Of a stretch of DNA of 64,000 bases, positions 34,413-45,332 are shown in pieces (the first letter of the stretch is position 1; the number at the start of each line of letters is the position of its first letter). Under the pieces are notes generated by a model. The model had not been told where the DNA came from, searched no databases, and saw nothing but the letters and a program-made list of their open reading frames with translations. This DNA comes from Leifsonia sp. C5G2. GTDB taxonomy: Bacteria; Actinomycetota; Actinomycetes; Actinomycetales; Microbacteriaceae. The DNA is taken from the NCBI RefSeq assembly GCF_013359685.1, contig NZ_JABFMV010000016.1, forward strand, positions 1 through 64,000. The letters run 5' to 3'. The position numbers and the translations under genes were made by a program.

Positions 34413-34488
34413 GGGTTTCCTTTCTCGAACCGCATCCATGCTGCGCGCCAGTCCCGCCCGACGACAGTGGCGCGCAAGACGCCTTGCG

Positions 34489-34536
34489 CAAGCATCCCGC
34501 CACACATCGCGCCAGGCTCCACAAGCATCCCGCCAC
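34489..34536 (+). repeat. short direct repeats in gap upstream region
   Basis: CAAGCATCCCGCCAC occurs twice (34489-34503 and 34522-34536), and GAGTGGTGA twice around 34556 and 34585, in the 208-bp gap upstream of gap. They could be regulator half-sites or chance duplications. No gene is supported in this gap. Confidence 0.5.
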
Positions 34537-34620
34537 GCCCGCCACCCTTGGCCGCCGAGTGGTGAGTCGTCGCGGTCATCCACGCTGAGTGGTGACAAGA
34601 TGCGGCGACTCGGGTGGCGA

Positions 34621-35562
34621 TCAGGCCGAGAACGTGTGCCGGTACTCCGTCGGAGAGGTGCCCAGGATGCGCTGGAAGTGCAGCCGCAGGTTCGCGCCCG
34701 TGCCGAGCCCCACCCGGGCCGCGATCTGCTCGACGCCCAGGTCGGAGCGCTCCAGCAGCTCCCGGGCGAGGTCGATCCGGGCGCGCAGCACCCACTGCAT
34801 CGGCGTGTAGCCGGTGTCCTCCACGAACCGGCGGGAGAAGGTGCGGGCCGAGACCTTGGCGTTGCGGGCGAGCACCTCCAGGGTCAGCGGCTCGGCGAGG
34901 TGGGCGAGGGCCCACTCCCGCGTCTCCGCGAACAGGTCGCCGAGCGGCTCCGGAACGCTGCGCGGCACGTACTGCGCCTGGCCGCCACTGCGGTACGGCG
35001 CCGCGACCAGCCGGCGGGCCACCCGGTTCGACAGCCCGACGCCGTGGTCGCGCCGCACCAGGTGCAGGCAGAGGTCGATGCCGGAGGCGGCCCCGGCGGA
35101 GGTGAGGATGTCGCCCTCGTCGACGAACAGCACGTTCTCGTCCACGCGCACCAGCGGATGCCGTTCCGCCAGCGCGCGGGTGTAGTGCCAGTGCGTCGTG
35201 GCGCGGCGGCCGTCGAGCAACCCGGTCGCCGCCAGCGCGAAGGCCCCGGTCGAGATCGCCGCGAGCCGCGCGCCGCGCTCGTGGGCGGCCAGCAGGGCGT
35301 CGACGACGGCCGCGGGCGGCTCGGTGGTCGCCGGCGTGCGGTAGCCGGGCACGAACACGGTGTCCGCGTGCTCCAGCGCCTCCAGGCCCTCCGCGACGTG
35401 GTACGAGAGGCCGTCGCCTCCCGTGACCAGGCCCGGCGACGGGCCGCAGACACGCACCTCGTACGGCATGCTCGGCCGGTGCGAGAACACCTGGGCCGGG
35501 ATGCCGACGTCGAGCGGCTTCGCGCCCTCCAGCACCAGGACGGCGACGCGGTGGTCGCTCAT
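34621..35562 (-). CDS. GlxA family regulator (DJ-1/PfpI-like plus AraC domain)
   Basis: A 313-residue regulator. Residues 5-170 are a DJ-1/PfpI-like domain in which the usual nucleophile cysteine is replaced (AISTGAFALAATGLLDGR), as is usual in this regulator group. Residues about 210-310 form an AraC-type double helix-turn-helix (LTLEVLARNAKVSARTFSRR and LGVEQIAARVGLGTGANLR). Its start overlaps the stop of the MarR gene by four bases, so the two regulators are made together. Confidence 0.9.
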   Translation of the reverse strand: MSDHRVAVLVLEGAKPLDVGIPAQVFSHRPSMPYEVRVCGPSPGLVTGGDGLSYHVAEGLEALEHADTVFVPGYRTPATTEPPAAVVDALLAAHERGARLAAISTGAFALAATGLLDGRRATTHWHYTRALAERHPLVRVDENVLFVDEGDILTSAGAASGIDLCLHLVRRDHGVGLSNRVARRLVAAPYRSGGQAQYVPRSVPEPLGDLFAETREWALAHLAEPLTLEVLARNAKVSARTFSRRFVEDTGYTPMQWVLRARIDLARELLERSDLGVEQIAARVGLGTGANLRLHFQRILGTSPTEYRHTFSA

Positions 35563-35990
35563 CGCGGAGCGGACACGATCTGCAGCAGGGCCGCGCGCAG
35601 GGCGGACGGGTCGTCGACCTGGGGGAACACCTCGTCCTCCAGCCCGCGCACCGCGGCGAACGCGGCACGGCCCGCGTCGGTGATCGCGAGCACGTGGCGG
35701 CGGCGGTCGACGGGATCGGGCGCCCGGGTGACGAGGCCCTCCCGCTCCAGCCGGTCGACCGTGCGCGACATCGTCTGCGGCTCGACCTGCGCCATCCGGG
35801 CGAGGTCGGACTGCGAGTCGAAGCCGAGCTCGAGCAGGTGCAGCACGATCAGGCCGGCGTGGGTCAGCCCGCGCTGCTCCAGAGCCTCCGCCCAGGCGCG
35901 CTCGACGGCACGGGATGCGGCCCCGAGCAGCCGGCCGAGCGGCCAGTTCTCGGGCCGGTGCTCCTCGGCCTCCGCCTCACGCCTGTCCAC
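35559..35990 (-). CDS. MarR family transcriptional regulator
   Basis: A 143-residue MarR regulator with LARMAQVEPQTMSRTVDRLEREGLV and the wing PDPVDRRRHVLAITDAGRAA. A GTG start at 35990 lies six bases after TACGAT (36002-35997) on the minus strand, a leaderless arrangement. It precedes the GlxA-type gene with an ATGA overlap, which suggests a shared regulatory circuit. Confidence 0.88.
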   Translation of the reverse strand: MDRREAEAEEHRPENWPLGRLLGAASRAVERAWAEALEQRGLTHAGLIVLHLLELGFDSQSDLARMAQVEPQTMSRTVDRLEREGLVTRAPDPVDRRRHVLAITDAGRAAFAAVRGLEDEVFPQVDDPSALRAALLQIVSAPR

Positions 35991-36024
35991 CCCTCCATCG
36001 TACGGATGTTGGGGCCGGGCGGGG

Positions 36025-38099
<2,075 letters not shown>

Positions 38100-38177
38100 A
38101 CCGTCCACGCTCGCATCGCCCCCGCCGCGGCCGCGTCCCCCTCGCGACGCATCCCCGTCCTCCTCGCGACCGACCCG

Positions 38178-38253
38178 CCCCAGCCATCAGCTCCTGAGCT
38201 TTTCGAGTTTCGGCGGGCGATTCGCTCGAAGAACTCAGGAGCTGATGGTTGGG
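38178..38253. repeat. palindromic element, copy B (possible terminator)
   Basis: A long inverted repeat whose 55-bp core (38189-38243) matches in length and sequence the element at 11755-11809; TCGAAGAACTCAGGAGCT is identical. Outer arms extend the stem through CCATCAG/CTGATGG to a CCCC/GGGG base with one G-T wobble. It lies between the amidase stop and the M15 lipoprotein start and can end amidase transcription. Confidence 0.85.
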
Positions 38254-38265
38254 GAGGGTGACGAA

Positions 38266-39966
38266 TCAGGGGAGGGGCGGGGTGCGCGGGGGCGCGGTGC
38301 GGCGCGGGGCGAGGCGCTCGAAGGCTGCTGCCAGGGCGAGCAGCGCGTTGTCGTCGTAGGCGCGGCCGGCGAAGGTGAGGCCGACGGGCATCCCGGTGTC
38401 GGGCATCGTGCCCATCGGCACGGTGACGGTCGGGATGCCGAGGTGCCGCGGCACGAGGTTGCCGTTCGCGACCCACACGCCGTTGCGCCAGCCGAGGTCG
38501 GCCGAGGCGGGGTTAACGTCCATGTCGGCCGGCGCGACGTCGGCCACGGCCGGGAAGACGACGGCGTCCAGGCCGAGGGCGTCCATCCACTGCTCCAGGT
38601 CGACGCGGCGGGTCTCCTCCAGGCCGCGCAGGCCGTCCGCCAGCTCGGGGATGCCCTCCAGCGTCGTGCCCGGATGTGCCCGCACCCACGCGGGGTAGTC
38701 GGCGATGTCGTCCTCGAAGCCGTCGTAGCGGTCCGGTAGCGCCCCCGCCGGCTGCGGGAAGATCCGCGCGCCGTCGACGTCGGCGAGGGTGCGGAGGGCG
38801 GGGTCGCCGTTGGCGGCGAGGAAGTCGTCCCACGCCCACGCCGACAGGTCGACGATCTCGCGGCGGAGGAATTCCGGCCGCACCAGCCCCCGGGTGGCGA
38901 TCGTCGGCGCGCCGGGCCGGTCGCCCTCGTAGTTGCTCACGGCCGGGAAATCGACCTCGACGACCGTGGCGCCCGCCGCCTCCAGGTCGCGCCGAGCGGC
39001 CTCCCAGAGCGCGATGACCGACGGGCGCGTCTCGATCCGCTGACCCGTCGGCCCGCCGATGCCGGGATGCTCGGAGGTGCCCGCCTCCGGATCCGCGTCG
39101 ATGTACATCCGCGGGACGCCGACGCGCCGCCCGGCGAGGGTCGCCCCCTCCGCGAGCGCCGGATACGACGGCGGCCGCACCTCGGACGCGCGGGGCAGCG
39201 GCACCCACGGCTGAGCGCGCCAGAAGTCGCCGCGTGTCTCCTCGTCGTCGGCGACGATCACGTCCAGCACCTCGAGCAGGTCGGCCATCGTGCGGGTGTG
39301 CGGCACAACCACATCCATCGTCGGCACCAGCGGCCAGTTGCCGCGCACCGAGATGACCCCGCGCGACGGCGTGTAGGCGCAGAGCGCGTTGTTGGATGCG
39401 GGCGCACGGCCCGACGACCACGTCTCCTCCCCGAGCCCGAACGCCGCGAAGCTCGCCGCCGTCGCGGTGCCGGAGCCGTTCGACGAGCCGGAGCCGAACG
39501 CCGCCGTCAGGTAGTCCCCGTTGTACGGCGACTCCGCCCGGCCGTAGACGCCGCGCTGCATCCCGCCGTTCGCCATCGGCGGCATGTTGGTCAGCCCGAG
39601 CAGAATGGCCCCGCCTGCGCGCAGCCGCTCGATGGTGAACGCGTCGCGCTGCGCCACCAGATGCTCGAACGCGGGCGAGCCGGCCGCCGCCGTCAGCCCG
39701 CGCGCGAGGTAACTGTCTTTCGCGGTGTACGGGATGCCGTCGAGCGGCCCGAGCGTGTCGCCCCGCGCCCGCCGCTCGTCGGACGCCCGGGCCTCCGCCA
39801 GCGCGTCCGGGTTGCGCACGACCACGGCGTTGAGCCGCGGCCCTGCCGTGTCGAACGCGTCGATGCGTGCCAGGTACGCCGTGACCAGCTCCACGCTCGT
39901 CGTCTCGCCCGCCTCCAGCGCTCGCCGCAGCTCGGCGATCGGCGTCTCGACGACGTCGACGCTCAT
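38266..39966 (-). CDS. amidase signature family protein
   Basis: A 566-residue amidase. The Ser-cisSer-Lys system is seen: Lys83 in TAKDSY, the Gly/Ser-rich loop GSGSSNGSGTATA (about 158-170) and the nucleophile region ETWSSGRAPA with Ser185 as likely nucleophile. The enzyme is about 70-100 residues longer than GatA, with an insertion after residue 230. It overlaps the agmatine deiminase gene by four bases, so it may act on the carbamoyl product of that enzyme or on another amide in the same pathway; this is inference. Confidence 0.85.
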   Translation of the reverse strand: MSVDVVETPIAELRRALEAGETTSVELVTAYLARIDAFDTAGPRLNAVVVRNPDALAEARASDERRARGDTLGPLDGIPYTAKDSYLARGLTAAAGSPAFEHLVAQRDAFTIERLRAGGAILLGLTNMPPMANGGMQRGVYGRAESPYNGDYLTAAFGSGSSNGSGTATAASFAAFGLGEETWSSGRAPASNNALCAYTPSRGVISVRGNWPLVPTMDVVVPHTRTMADLLEVLDVIVADDEETRGDFWRAQPWVPLPRASEVRPPSYPALAEGATLAGRRVGVPRMYIDADPEAGTSEHPGIGGPTGQRIETRPSVIALWEAARRDLEAAGATVVEVDFPAVSNYEGDRPGAPTIATRGLVRPEFLRREIVDLSAWAWDDFLAANGDPALRTLADVDGARIFPQPAGALPDRYDGFEDDIADYPAWVRAHPGTTLEGIPELADGLRGLEETRRVDLEQWMDALGLDAVVFPAVADVAPADMDVNPASADLGWRNGVWVANGNLVPRHLGIPTVTVPMGTMPDTGMPVGLTFAGRAYDDNALLALAAAFERLAPRRTAPPRTPPLP

Positions 39967-40997
39967 GCGCCCACCGCCGGCTGCTGCTGGGTGATGCAGT
40001 GGATGCCGCCCCCGCGCGCAAAGATCGGCCGCGAGTCCACCATCGTCACCGTCCGGCCCGGGTACACGGCCTCCAGGATCTCGGTCGCCTCGGCGTCGGC
40101 CCGCTCCTCGCCGAAGCCGCACGCCACGATCCCGTCGTTCACGACGAGGTGGTTGACGTAGCTCCAGTCGACGAAGCCCTCCTCGTCGCGCAGGGTGGCC
40201 GGAGCCGGGAGCTCGACGATGTCCCAGGGGCGGCCTGCGGCGTCCGTCGTGCCGGAGAGCAGGGCGTGCAGCTCGCGGGACACCGCGAAGTCCGGGTGCT
40301 CGGCGTCCCGCTGGGTGTGCAGCAGCAGCCGTCCGGGGGAGGGGATGGTCGCCACGATGTCGACGTGCCCGTTGGTGCCGAAGTCGTCGTAGTCGCGGGT
40401 GAGGCCGCGCGGCAGCCAGATGGCGTGCGTCGCGCCGATGGTGCGCGCGAGCTCCGCCTCCACCCGGGCCTTGTCGGCGTACCGGTTGCGGCGCGGGTCG
40501 AGCTGCACCGTCTCGGTGAGCAGCACCGTCCCCTCGCCGTCCACGTGGATGCCGCCGCCCTCGTTCACGAGCAGCGAGCTGATCAGCTCGGCGCCGGTCC
40601 GCTCGGCGACGAAGCGCGCGATCTCGGCCGATTTGCGCCACTCGGCCCACTCGGGGTCGCCCCAGCCGTTGAAGGTCCAGTCGACGGCGCCGAGCACGCC
40701 CGGTCGCTCGTCGTCGACGACGAAGGTCGGGCCGAAGTCGCGCATCCAGAACTCGTCGAGCGGGGCCTCCACCTGCTCCACGTGCGAGCCGAGCATGCGT
40801 GCCGCGCGCTCGCGCTCGCTCGGGTCGACCACCATCGTGACCGGCTCGCACTCGGCGATCGCGTGGGCGACGGCCGTCCACGAGGCGTACGCCTCTTCGG
40901 CCGACGCCGCGTCGTCGCCGAGGGTGATGCCGGCGCGGGGGAACGCCATCCACGTGCGCTCGTGCGGTGCGGTCTCTGCGGGCATGCGCCAGGTCAT
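39963..40997 (-). CDS. aguA: agmatine deiminase
   Basis: A 344-residue member of the peptidyl-arginine deiminase fold that converts agmatine to N-carbamoylputrescine. The N-terminal PHERTWMAFP, the central NEGGGIHVDGEGTVLLTE and the catalytic Cys334 in GGGIHCITQQQP are diagnostic. A GGAGG site precedes the ATG. It is the first gene of a two-gene operon with the amidase, divergent from a TetR gene across a perfect palindrome. Confidence 0.92.
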   Translation of the reverse strand: MTWRMPAETAPHERTWMAFPRAGITLGDDAASAEEAYASWTAVAHAIAECEPVTMVVDPSERERAARMLGSHVEQVEAPLDEFWMRDFGPTFVVDDERPGVLGAVDWTFNGWGDPEWAEWRKSAEIARFVAERTGAELISSLLVNEGGGIHVDGEGTVLLTETVQLDPRRNRYADKARVEAELARTIGATHAIWLPRGLTRDYDDFGTNGHVDIVATIPSPGRLLLHTQRDAEHPDFAVSRELHALLSGTTDAAGRPWDIVELPAPATLRDEEGFVDWSYVNHLVVNDGIVACGFGEERADAEATEILEAVYPGRTVTMVDSRPIFARGGGIHCITQQQPAVGA

Positions 40998-41021
40998 CGG
41001 TGTCCTCCGCGGTTCGGCGGC

Positions 41022-41043
41022 TTGTTGATCAATTGATCAATAA
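41022..41043. promoter_or_regulatory. palindromic TetR operator between aguA and tetR
   Basis: TTGATCAATTGATCAA (41025-41040) is a perfect 16-bp palindrome, also readable as two tandem TTGATCAA units; two further pairs extend it with one mismatch. It lies 25 bp before aguA and 31 bp before the TetR ATG, upstream of a TATACT box (41059-41064) that would serve tetR. Confidence 0.75.
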
Positions 41044-41073
41044 CGTGCCGAACGTACCTATACTGAGCGGACC

Positions 41074-41679
41074 ATGTCAAGAGCCGCCCGCCGTCCCCCG
41101 GCCGAGCGCCGCGCCGAACTGTCGGCCGCCGCGCGCGACCTGGCGCTCGCCGACGGCCTCGCCGCGGTCACGCTGCGCGGCGTCGCGGCGCGGGTGGGCG
41201 TGGCCTCCGCGCTCGTGTCGCACTACCACCCGGCGATGGATGAGCTGGTCGCCTCGGCCTTCACCGCCGTCGTCGGCGCCGAGCTGACGGAGGTGCGCAC
41301 CCTGCTCGCCGCATGCGACGGAGCGACCGCGCGGCTGGCCGCGCTGCTGGGCACCCTGCTCGACGGCAGCCGTGACGACGTGACGCTGGTCTGGGTGGAG
41401 GCGTGGGCCCTCGGTCGCCGCAACGAGGCGCTCGCCGCGGCCGTGCGGGAGCAGATGGACGCCTGGCAGGAACTCATCCTCGGCATCCTCGACGAGGGCG
41501 TCGCCGTCGGCGAGTTCACGGTGGCGGACCCGGCGCAGACGGCCTGGCAGCTGCTCGGCATGATCGACGGCCTCAATGCGCAGGCCCTCGTCCGCTGGGG
41601 CGCGGGCGGCGACCGCGCGCCGGCACTCGCCCGCGCGGTCGAGGGGATGCTCGGCGTCCCTCCCGGCGCCCTCGCATGA
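41074..41679 (+). CDS. TetR family transcriptional regulator
   Basis: A 201-residue regulator. The DNA-binding helices are ALADGLAAVTLRGVAARVGV and ASALVSHYHPAMDELVASAF; the rest is a ligand-binding domain. It is divergent from aguA with a strong palindrome between them, so it probably represses the agmatine operon and itself until agmatine or a related amine is present. TATACT lies nine bases before its ATG. Confidence 0.9.
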   Translation: MSRAARRPPAERRAELSAAARDLALADGLAAVTLRGVAARVGVASALVSHYHPAMDELVASAFTAVVGAELTEVRTLLAACDGATARLAALLGTLLDGSRDDVTLVWVEAWALGRRNEALAAAVREQMDAWQELILGILDEGVAVGEFTVADPAQTAWQLLGMIDGLNAQALVRWGAGGDRAPALARAVEGMLGVPPGALA

Positions 41680-41703
41680 GTGTACGGCGAATTGCCGTAC
41701 ACT
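41679..41703. promoter_or_regulatory. toxin-antitoxin operator palindrome
   Basis: AGTGTACGGC (41679-41688) and GCCGTACACT (41694-41703) are perfect 10-bp arms around GAATT. The right arm contains the -10-like TACACT, seven bases before the antitoxin ATG, so binding there by the antitoxin would shut off the module. The left end touches the TetR stop codon. Confidence 0.75.
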
Positions 41704-41710
41704 GTGAGGT

Positions 41711-41980
41711 ATGACCGTCAAGGACAAGAGGCTCGAACTCCGGGTCACCGGTGAGCAGAAGGACCTCATCGAGCAGGCCGCCGCTCTCGAGGGCCGGTCG
41801 GTGACGGACTTCTCCACCCACGCGCTGACCGAGCACGCGCACGAGGTGATCCGGCGCGAGCACCAGCTGACCCTGGACGCCGAGCTCTTCGACGCGTTCC
41901 GCGCCGAGCTCGACCGGCCGGCAGAGGTGCTGCCCGGACTGGCCGACCTGTTCCGCCGGCCCACCGTCTTCCGTGACTGA
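41711..41980 (+). CDS. DUF1778 antitoxin (TacA-like)
   Basis: An 89-residue protein with an N-terminal ribbon-helix-helix DNA-binding part (KDKRLELRVTGEQKDLIEQAA, then EGRSVTDFSTHAL) and a C-terminal tail (about 60-89) that would wrap the toxin. It sits just ahead of a GNAT toxin gene with an 8-bp overlap. TacA-type antitoxins bind the promoter with the toxin; a matching palindrome lies directly upstream. Confidence 0.88.
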   Translation: MTVKDKRLELRVTGEQKDLIEQAAALEGRSVTDFSTHALTEHAHEVIRREHQLTLDAELFDAFRAELDRPAEVLPGLADLFRRPTVFRD

Positions 41981-42485
41981 CCTCTGCGCTCCCCGGCCGC
42001 TGAAGGCCGGTGACATCGTGTCCGAGTTCGACTGCGGCTCGGAGGAGCTCGACCGGTGGCTCCGGGCCTGGGCCAGACACAACGACGCGAACGGGGCATC
42101 GCGCACCTACGTCTCGGTCGACTCGGAGGACGACCGGGTGGCGGGCTTCTATTGTCTCGCCGCCGGCTCCCTCACCCGCAGGGAGGCGCCGGGCCGGCTC
42201 TCGCGCAACATGCCCGACCCGATCCCCGTCATCCTCCTCGGCCGGCTCGCCGTAGACCGCCGGTACGCCGGGAAGGGACTGGGAGCGTCGCTCCTTCAGC
42301 ACGCCGTCCTCCAGTCGGCGCGGGTGGCTCAGGCGATCGGGATGCGCGCGATCGTCGTGCACGCGAAGGACGACGGCGCAGCCCGCTTCTACGAGCGATA
42401 CGGTTTCGTCCGCTTCCCCGGGAACGATCGCGTGCTGTACCTGCGGGTCGCGGACGTCGAGGCGACCGCGGCGTCGCTCAGCTGA
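41973..42485 (+). CDS. GNAT toxin (TacT-like)
   Basis: A 170-residue acetyltransferase of the TacT type, which in known cases acetylates aminoacyl-tRNA and stops translation. The acetyl-CoA site is RRYAGKGLGASLL, and ARFYERYGFVRFPG contains the tyrosine conserved in the group. The opening LKAGDIVSEFDCGSEELDRWL is characteristic. GTG start overlaps the antitoxin gene. It converges with the alpha/beta hydrolase gene, overlapping it by 8 bp. Confidence 0.88.
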   Translation: MTDLCAPRPLKAGDIVSEFDCGSEELDRWLRAWARHNDANGASRTYVSVDSEDDRVAGFYCLAAGSLTRREAPGRLSRNMPDPIPVILLGRLAVDRRYAGKGLGASLLQHAVLQSARVAQAIGMRAIVVHAKDDGAARFYERYGFVRFPGNDRVLYLRVADVEATAASLS

Positions 42486-43530
42486 TCCAGGCGAGCAGCT
42501 CGGCGCGGAACTCGTCCGGCTTCTCGATGTGCGGGGAGTGGCCGCAGTCGTCGAAGACGACCTCGCGGGTCGTGCCGCCGGCCGCGGCGTACCGGTCGAG
42601 CACGGCGCGGGTCTGCGCGAGCATCGGCTGCGGCGGCGCGACCTCGTCGCCCGGCCAGCCCGGGATGACTCCGGCAGCGCCCAGCTGGTTGAGGTCGAAG
42701 AAGGAGGCGTCGCCGACGATCGCATCCACCGCGCCGTGGATCCACAGGATGGGCGGCTTCGCGGGCGAGTCGACGATGCCCGTCGTGTCGAAGTGGGTCG
42801 GGGCGAGGGTGTTGAGCACGCCGCGGGTTCCCGGCGCGAAGCCCGGCCAGTGCTCGGACGGCCCTGCGTCGCCGGGGTAGTTGTCGGGCCCGGTCGCAGT
42901 GGAGAGCATCGACTCCACCCAGAGGTCCTCGTACTCGGAGTCGAAGCCGGGGGCGACGTACGAGGAGCGGTAGACCGCCCGCGGGGAGGTCGGCGACTCC
43001 TCGCCGGTGTCGCCGGCGGCGAGGCGGGCGACGAAGTCGGGGTTGGCGCCGCCTCCGCCCGTGCCGGACGCGTCGGGATTCAGCAGCGAGCCGTCCGCCG
43101 CCGTGCCGCCGAAGCCGTACGGCGAGACGGTGGAGACGAGGGTCAGCGACGCGACCAGGTCGGGCCGGTCGAGCAGCAGCTGCATGACCACGCCGCCGCC
43201 GAGGCTCCAGCCGACGATGTGCACGGCGCCGAGGCCGAGCTCGTCGGCGACCGCGGCGACGTCGTCGGAGAAGTCGCGGACACCGCGGGTGGCATCCACC
43301 GGGAGGGTCTCGCTGTCGCCGAAGCCGCGCAGGTCGACCGCGACCGCGCGCACGTCGGCCGGAAGCGAGAGCATCAGCGGCTGCCAGAACAGCGCCGACG
43401 ACACGTTGCCGTGCACGAGCAGCACGGTCCGGGTCGGCTCGCCGTCGGCCGGCCGTTCGAGGACGTTGGCGGTGTAGCGGGGAGTGCGCACCGTGCGGGC
43501 GTCGATGCCGGGCAGCAGCGTACCGGTCAT
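42478..43530 (-). CDS. alpha/beta hydrolase
   Basis: A 350-residue hydrolase. The oxyanion segment is VLLVHGNVSSALFW, the nucleophile elbow GWSLGGGV, and the catalytic His is in DDCGHSPHIEKPDEF. The region 155-230 is a lid rich in Gly and Asp. Its start overlaps the stop of the next hydrolase gene by four bases, so it is the last gene of a three-gene operon with that hydrolase and a 3-hydroxybutyrate dehydrogenase. Confidence 0.85.
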   Translation of the reverse strand: MTGTLLPGIDARTVRTPRYTANVLERPADGEPTRTVLLVHGNVSSALFWQPLMLSLPADVRAVAVDLRGFGDSETLPVDATRGVRDFSDDVAAVADELGLGAVHIVGWSLGGGVVMQLLLDRPDLVASLTLVSTVSPYGFGGTAADGSLLNPDASGTGGGGANPDFVARLAAGDTGEESPTSPRAVYRSSYVAPGFDSEYEDLWVESMLSTATGPDNYPGDAGPSEHWPGFAPGTRGVLNTLAPTHFDTTGIVDSPAKPPILWIHGAVDAIVGDASFFDLNQLGAAGVIPGWPGDEVAPPQPMLAQTRAVLDRYAAAGGTTREVVFDDCGHSPHIEKPDEFRAELLAWIS

Positions 43531-44438
43531 GCTGGGGTCTCCTTCGGGTCGGATGCGGGGGTTCGGGATGCGGGGCCTTCGAGCGCGGGCAGGATCTGCT
43601 CCACCCCGCGCTCGGTCATCAGGATCGTGTAGTGGTTCACGTCGTTCGTCTCATGGAAGCGCGCGAGGGGCAGCCGCCTCCGCCACTCGGCGACGACCTC
43701 CGGCGCGTACAGCGGCGGCCCGTCGAGCAGGCCCCGCGGCGCCCGGAAGAACTCGATCGGCAGCCGCAGCCCTTCGAGCGCCTCGGTGTAGCCGTCGTCG
43801 CCGTACAGCTCCAGCGAGTTGACCGCAACGGCGCCCTCGCTCGCGCTCGACCGCAGGCGCGGCGCCTCGCCGACGAGGTCGTAGGCGACGTAGGCCGCGA
43901 ACGCGTCGTTCCACCACGGGCCGATCGCGGGATGCTGCCGCCAGAACTCCTCGTACTCCGCAGGCGACGCGAACGTCCGCCGCAACCGGGCGAGCGCCGG
44001 ACCGAGCACGGCCTCGGCGACCTGCTCGTGCGGGATGCCGGCCGGCCGGACGAGGGGGAGCCCGCCGTCGATCAGCACGAGCCGGTCGGTGCGGCCGGGG
44101 TGGCGTTCCGCGAGACGCACCGCCACGAACGCGCCCATCGAGTGCCCGGCGACGGTCGCGCGTTCGACGCTCAGCGCATCCAGCAGCCGGGCCAGGTCGT
44201 CGGCGTGGTCGTTCAGCGTGAACGGGCCGGGCAGGTCGCCGCTGCGGCCGCGGCCGCGCAGGTCCGGTGCGATCACACGCGTGTCCGGCAGGGCGTCGGC
44301 GACCAGCTGCCAGGCGAGGTGATTGGCGGTGATGCCGTGGATGGCGAGCAGCGGCATCCCGCCGGCGTCCGGATGCCACACCCCGCCGGCCAGCGTGCCG
44401 CCCGCGACCGGCGCCGCGACCGGCGCAGGTGCCGTCAC
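43527..44438 (-). CDS. alpha/beta hydrolase
   Basis: A 303-residue hydrolase with LLAIHGITANHLAWQLV, the nucleophile elbow AGHSMGAFVAV and the C-terminal NDVNHYTILM around the catalytic His. It is translationally coupled on both sides: its GTG overlaps the stop of the dehydrogenase gene, and its stop overlaps the next hydrolase start. A role in ester or polyhydroxybutyrate-related metabolism is possible from context but unproven. Confidence 0.85.
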   Translation of the reverse strand: MTAPAPVAAPVAGGTLAGGVWHPDAGGMPLLAIHGITANHLAWQLVADALPDTRVIAPDLRGRGRSGDLPGPFTLNDHADDLARLLDALSVERATVAGHSMGAFVAVRLAERHPGRTDRLVLIDGGLPLVRPAGIPHEQVAEAVLGPALARLRRTFASPAEYEEFWRQHPAIGPWWNDAFAAYVAYDLVGEAPRLRSSASEGAVAVNSLELYGDDGYTEALEGLRLPIEFFRAPRGLLDGPPLYAPEVVAEWRRRLPLARFHETNDVNHYTILMTERGVEQILPALEGPASRTPASDPKETPA

Positions 44439-45181
44439 CGGGCGCTCCAGCCGCCGTCCATGGTGTAACTCGCGCCGGTGACCATCCCGGAGTCGCCGCC
44501 CGCCAGCCACAGCGCGAGGCTCGCGACCTCGGCGGGCTCCACCAGGCGCTTGATCGCGGCCTCGGTGAGCATCACCTTCTCGACCACCTCGTCCTCGGGG
44601 ATGCCGTGCAGCCGCGCCTGGTCGGCGATCTGCTTCTGCACCAGCGGCGTGCGCACGTAGCCGGGGTTGATGCAGTTGGAGGTGACGCCGTGCGGGCCGC
44701 CCTCCAGCGCGGTCGTCTTCGACAGTCCCTCCAGCGCGTGCTTCGCGGTCACGTATGCGGACTTGAACTCGGAGGCCCGCAGCCCGTGGACGCTGGAGAT
44801 GTTGACGATCCGCCCGAACCCGCGGTCGTACATGCCGGGAAGTGCGGCGCGGATGAGGAGGAACGGCGCCTCCACCATGATCCGCAGCATCAGCGCGAAC
44901 GTCTCCGGCTCGAACTCGGGGATCGGCCGCACGTGCTGGATGCCCGCGTTGTTGACCAGGATGTCGGTCTCGACCGATGCCTCGGCCAGCTCGCGCGTCT
45001 TCGAGAGGTCGACCTCCCACGCCTCGCCGCCGATGCGCTCGGCCACCGCGCGGGCGGCGTCACCGTCGAGGTCGGCGATCGTGACGCGGGCTCCCGCGGC
45101 GGCGAACGCCTCGGCGCAGGCCAGCCCGATGCCGCTCGCGCCGCCGGTGACCAGCGCGCGCCTCCCGGTGAGATCGGTCAT
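44435..45181 (-). CDS. 3-hydroxybutyrate dehydrogenase (SDR family)
   Basis: A 248-residue short-chain dehydrogenase. The NAD site is TGGASGIG, the NNAG motif is present, and the active site is the Ser of NISSVHGL with YVTAK. The segments FKSAYVTAKHALEGLSKTTA and CINPGYVRTPLVQKQI are those of D-3-hydroxybutyrate dehydrogenase, which makes acetoacetate. AAGGAG precedes the ATG at good spacing. It leads an operon with two alpha/beta hydrolases. Confidence 0.87.
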   Translation of the reverse strand: MTDLTGRRALVTGGASGIGLACAEAFAAAGARVTIADLDGDAARAVAERIGGEAWEVDLSKTRELAEASVETDILVNNAGIQHVRPIPEFEPETFALMLRIMVEAPFLLIRAALPGMYDRGFGRIVNISSVHGLRASEFKSAYVTAKHALEGLSKTTALEGGPHGVTSNCINPGYVRTPLVQKQIADQARLHGIPEDEVVEKVMLTEAAIKRLVEPAEVASLALWLAGGDSGMVTGASYTMDGGWSAR

Positions 45182-45332
45182 CCTCGACGCTCCTTCCGGC
45201 TGGGCCCGCGCCGACGCGGGCCCCCACGCCGCGACTCTAGCCCCGCGCCCGGCCCGCATGCCACCCTCCGAGATTCCTGCCGAATCCTCGTTATGGCGCG
45301 GCGAATACGCACATTCGGCACGAATCGGGAGG

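Noticed and set aside
34413-34620. Possible N-terminal extension of gap through the repeat-bearing gap
   Set aside because: The extension is Arg/Trp-rich with no GAPDH similarity, and a ribosome site stands before the ATG at 34412.
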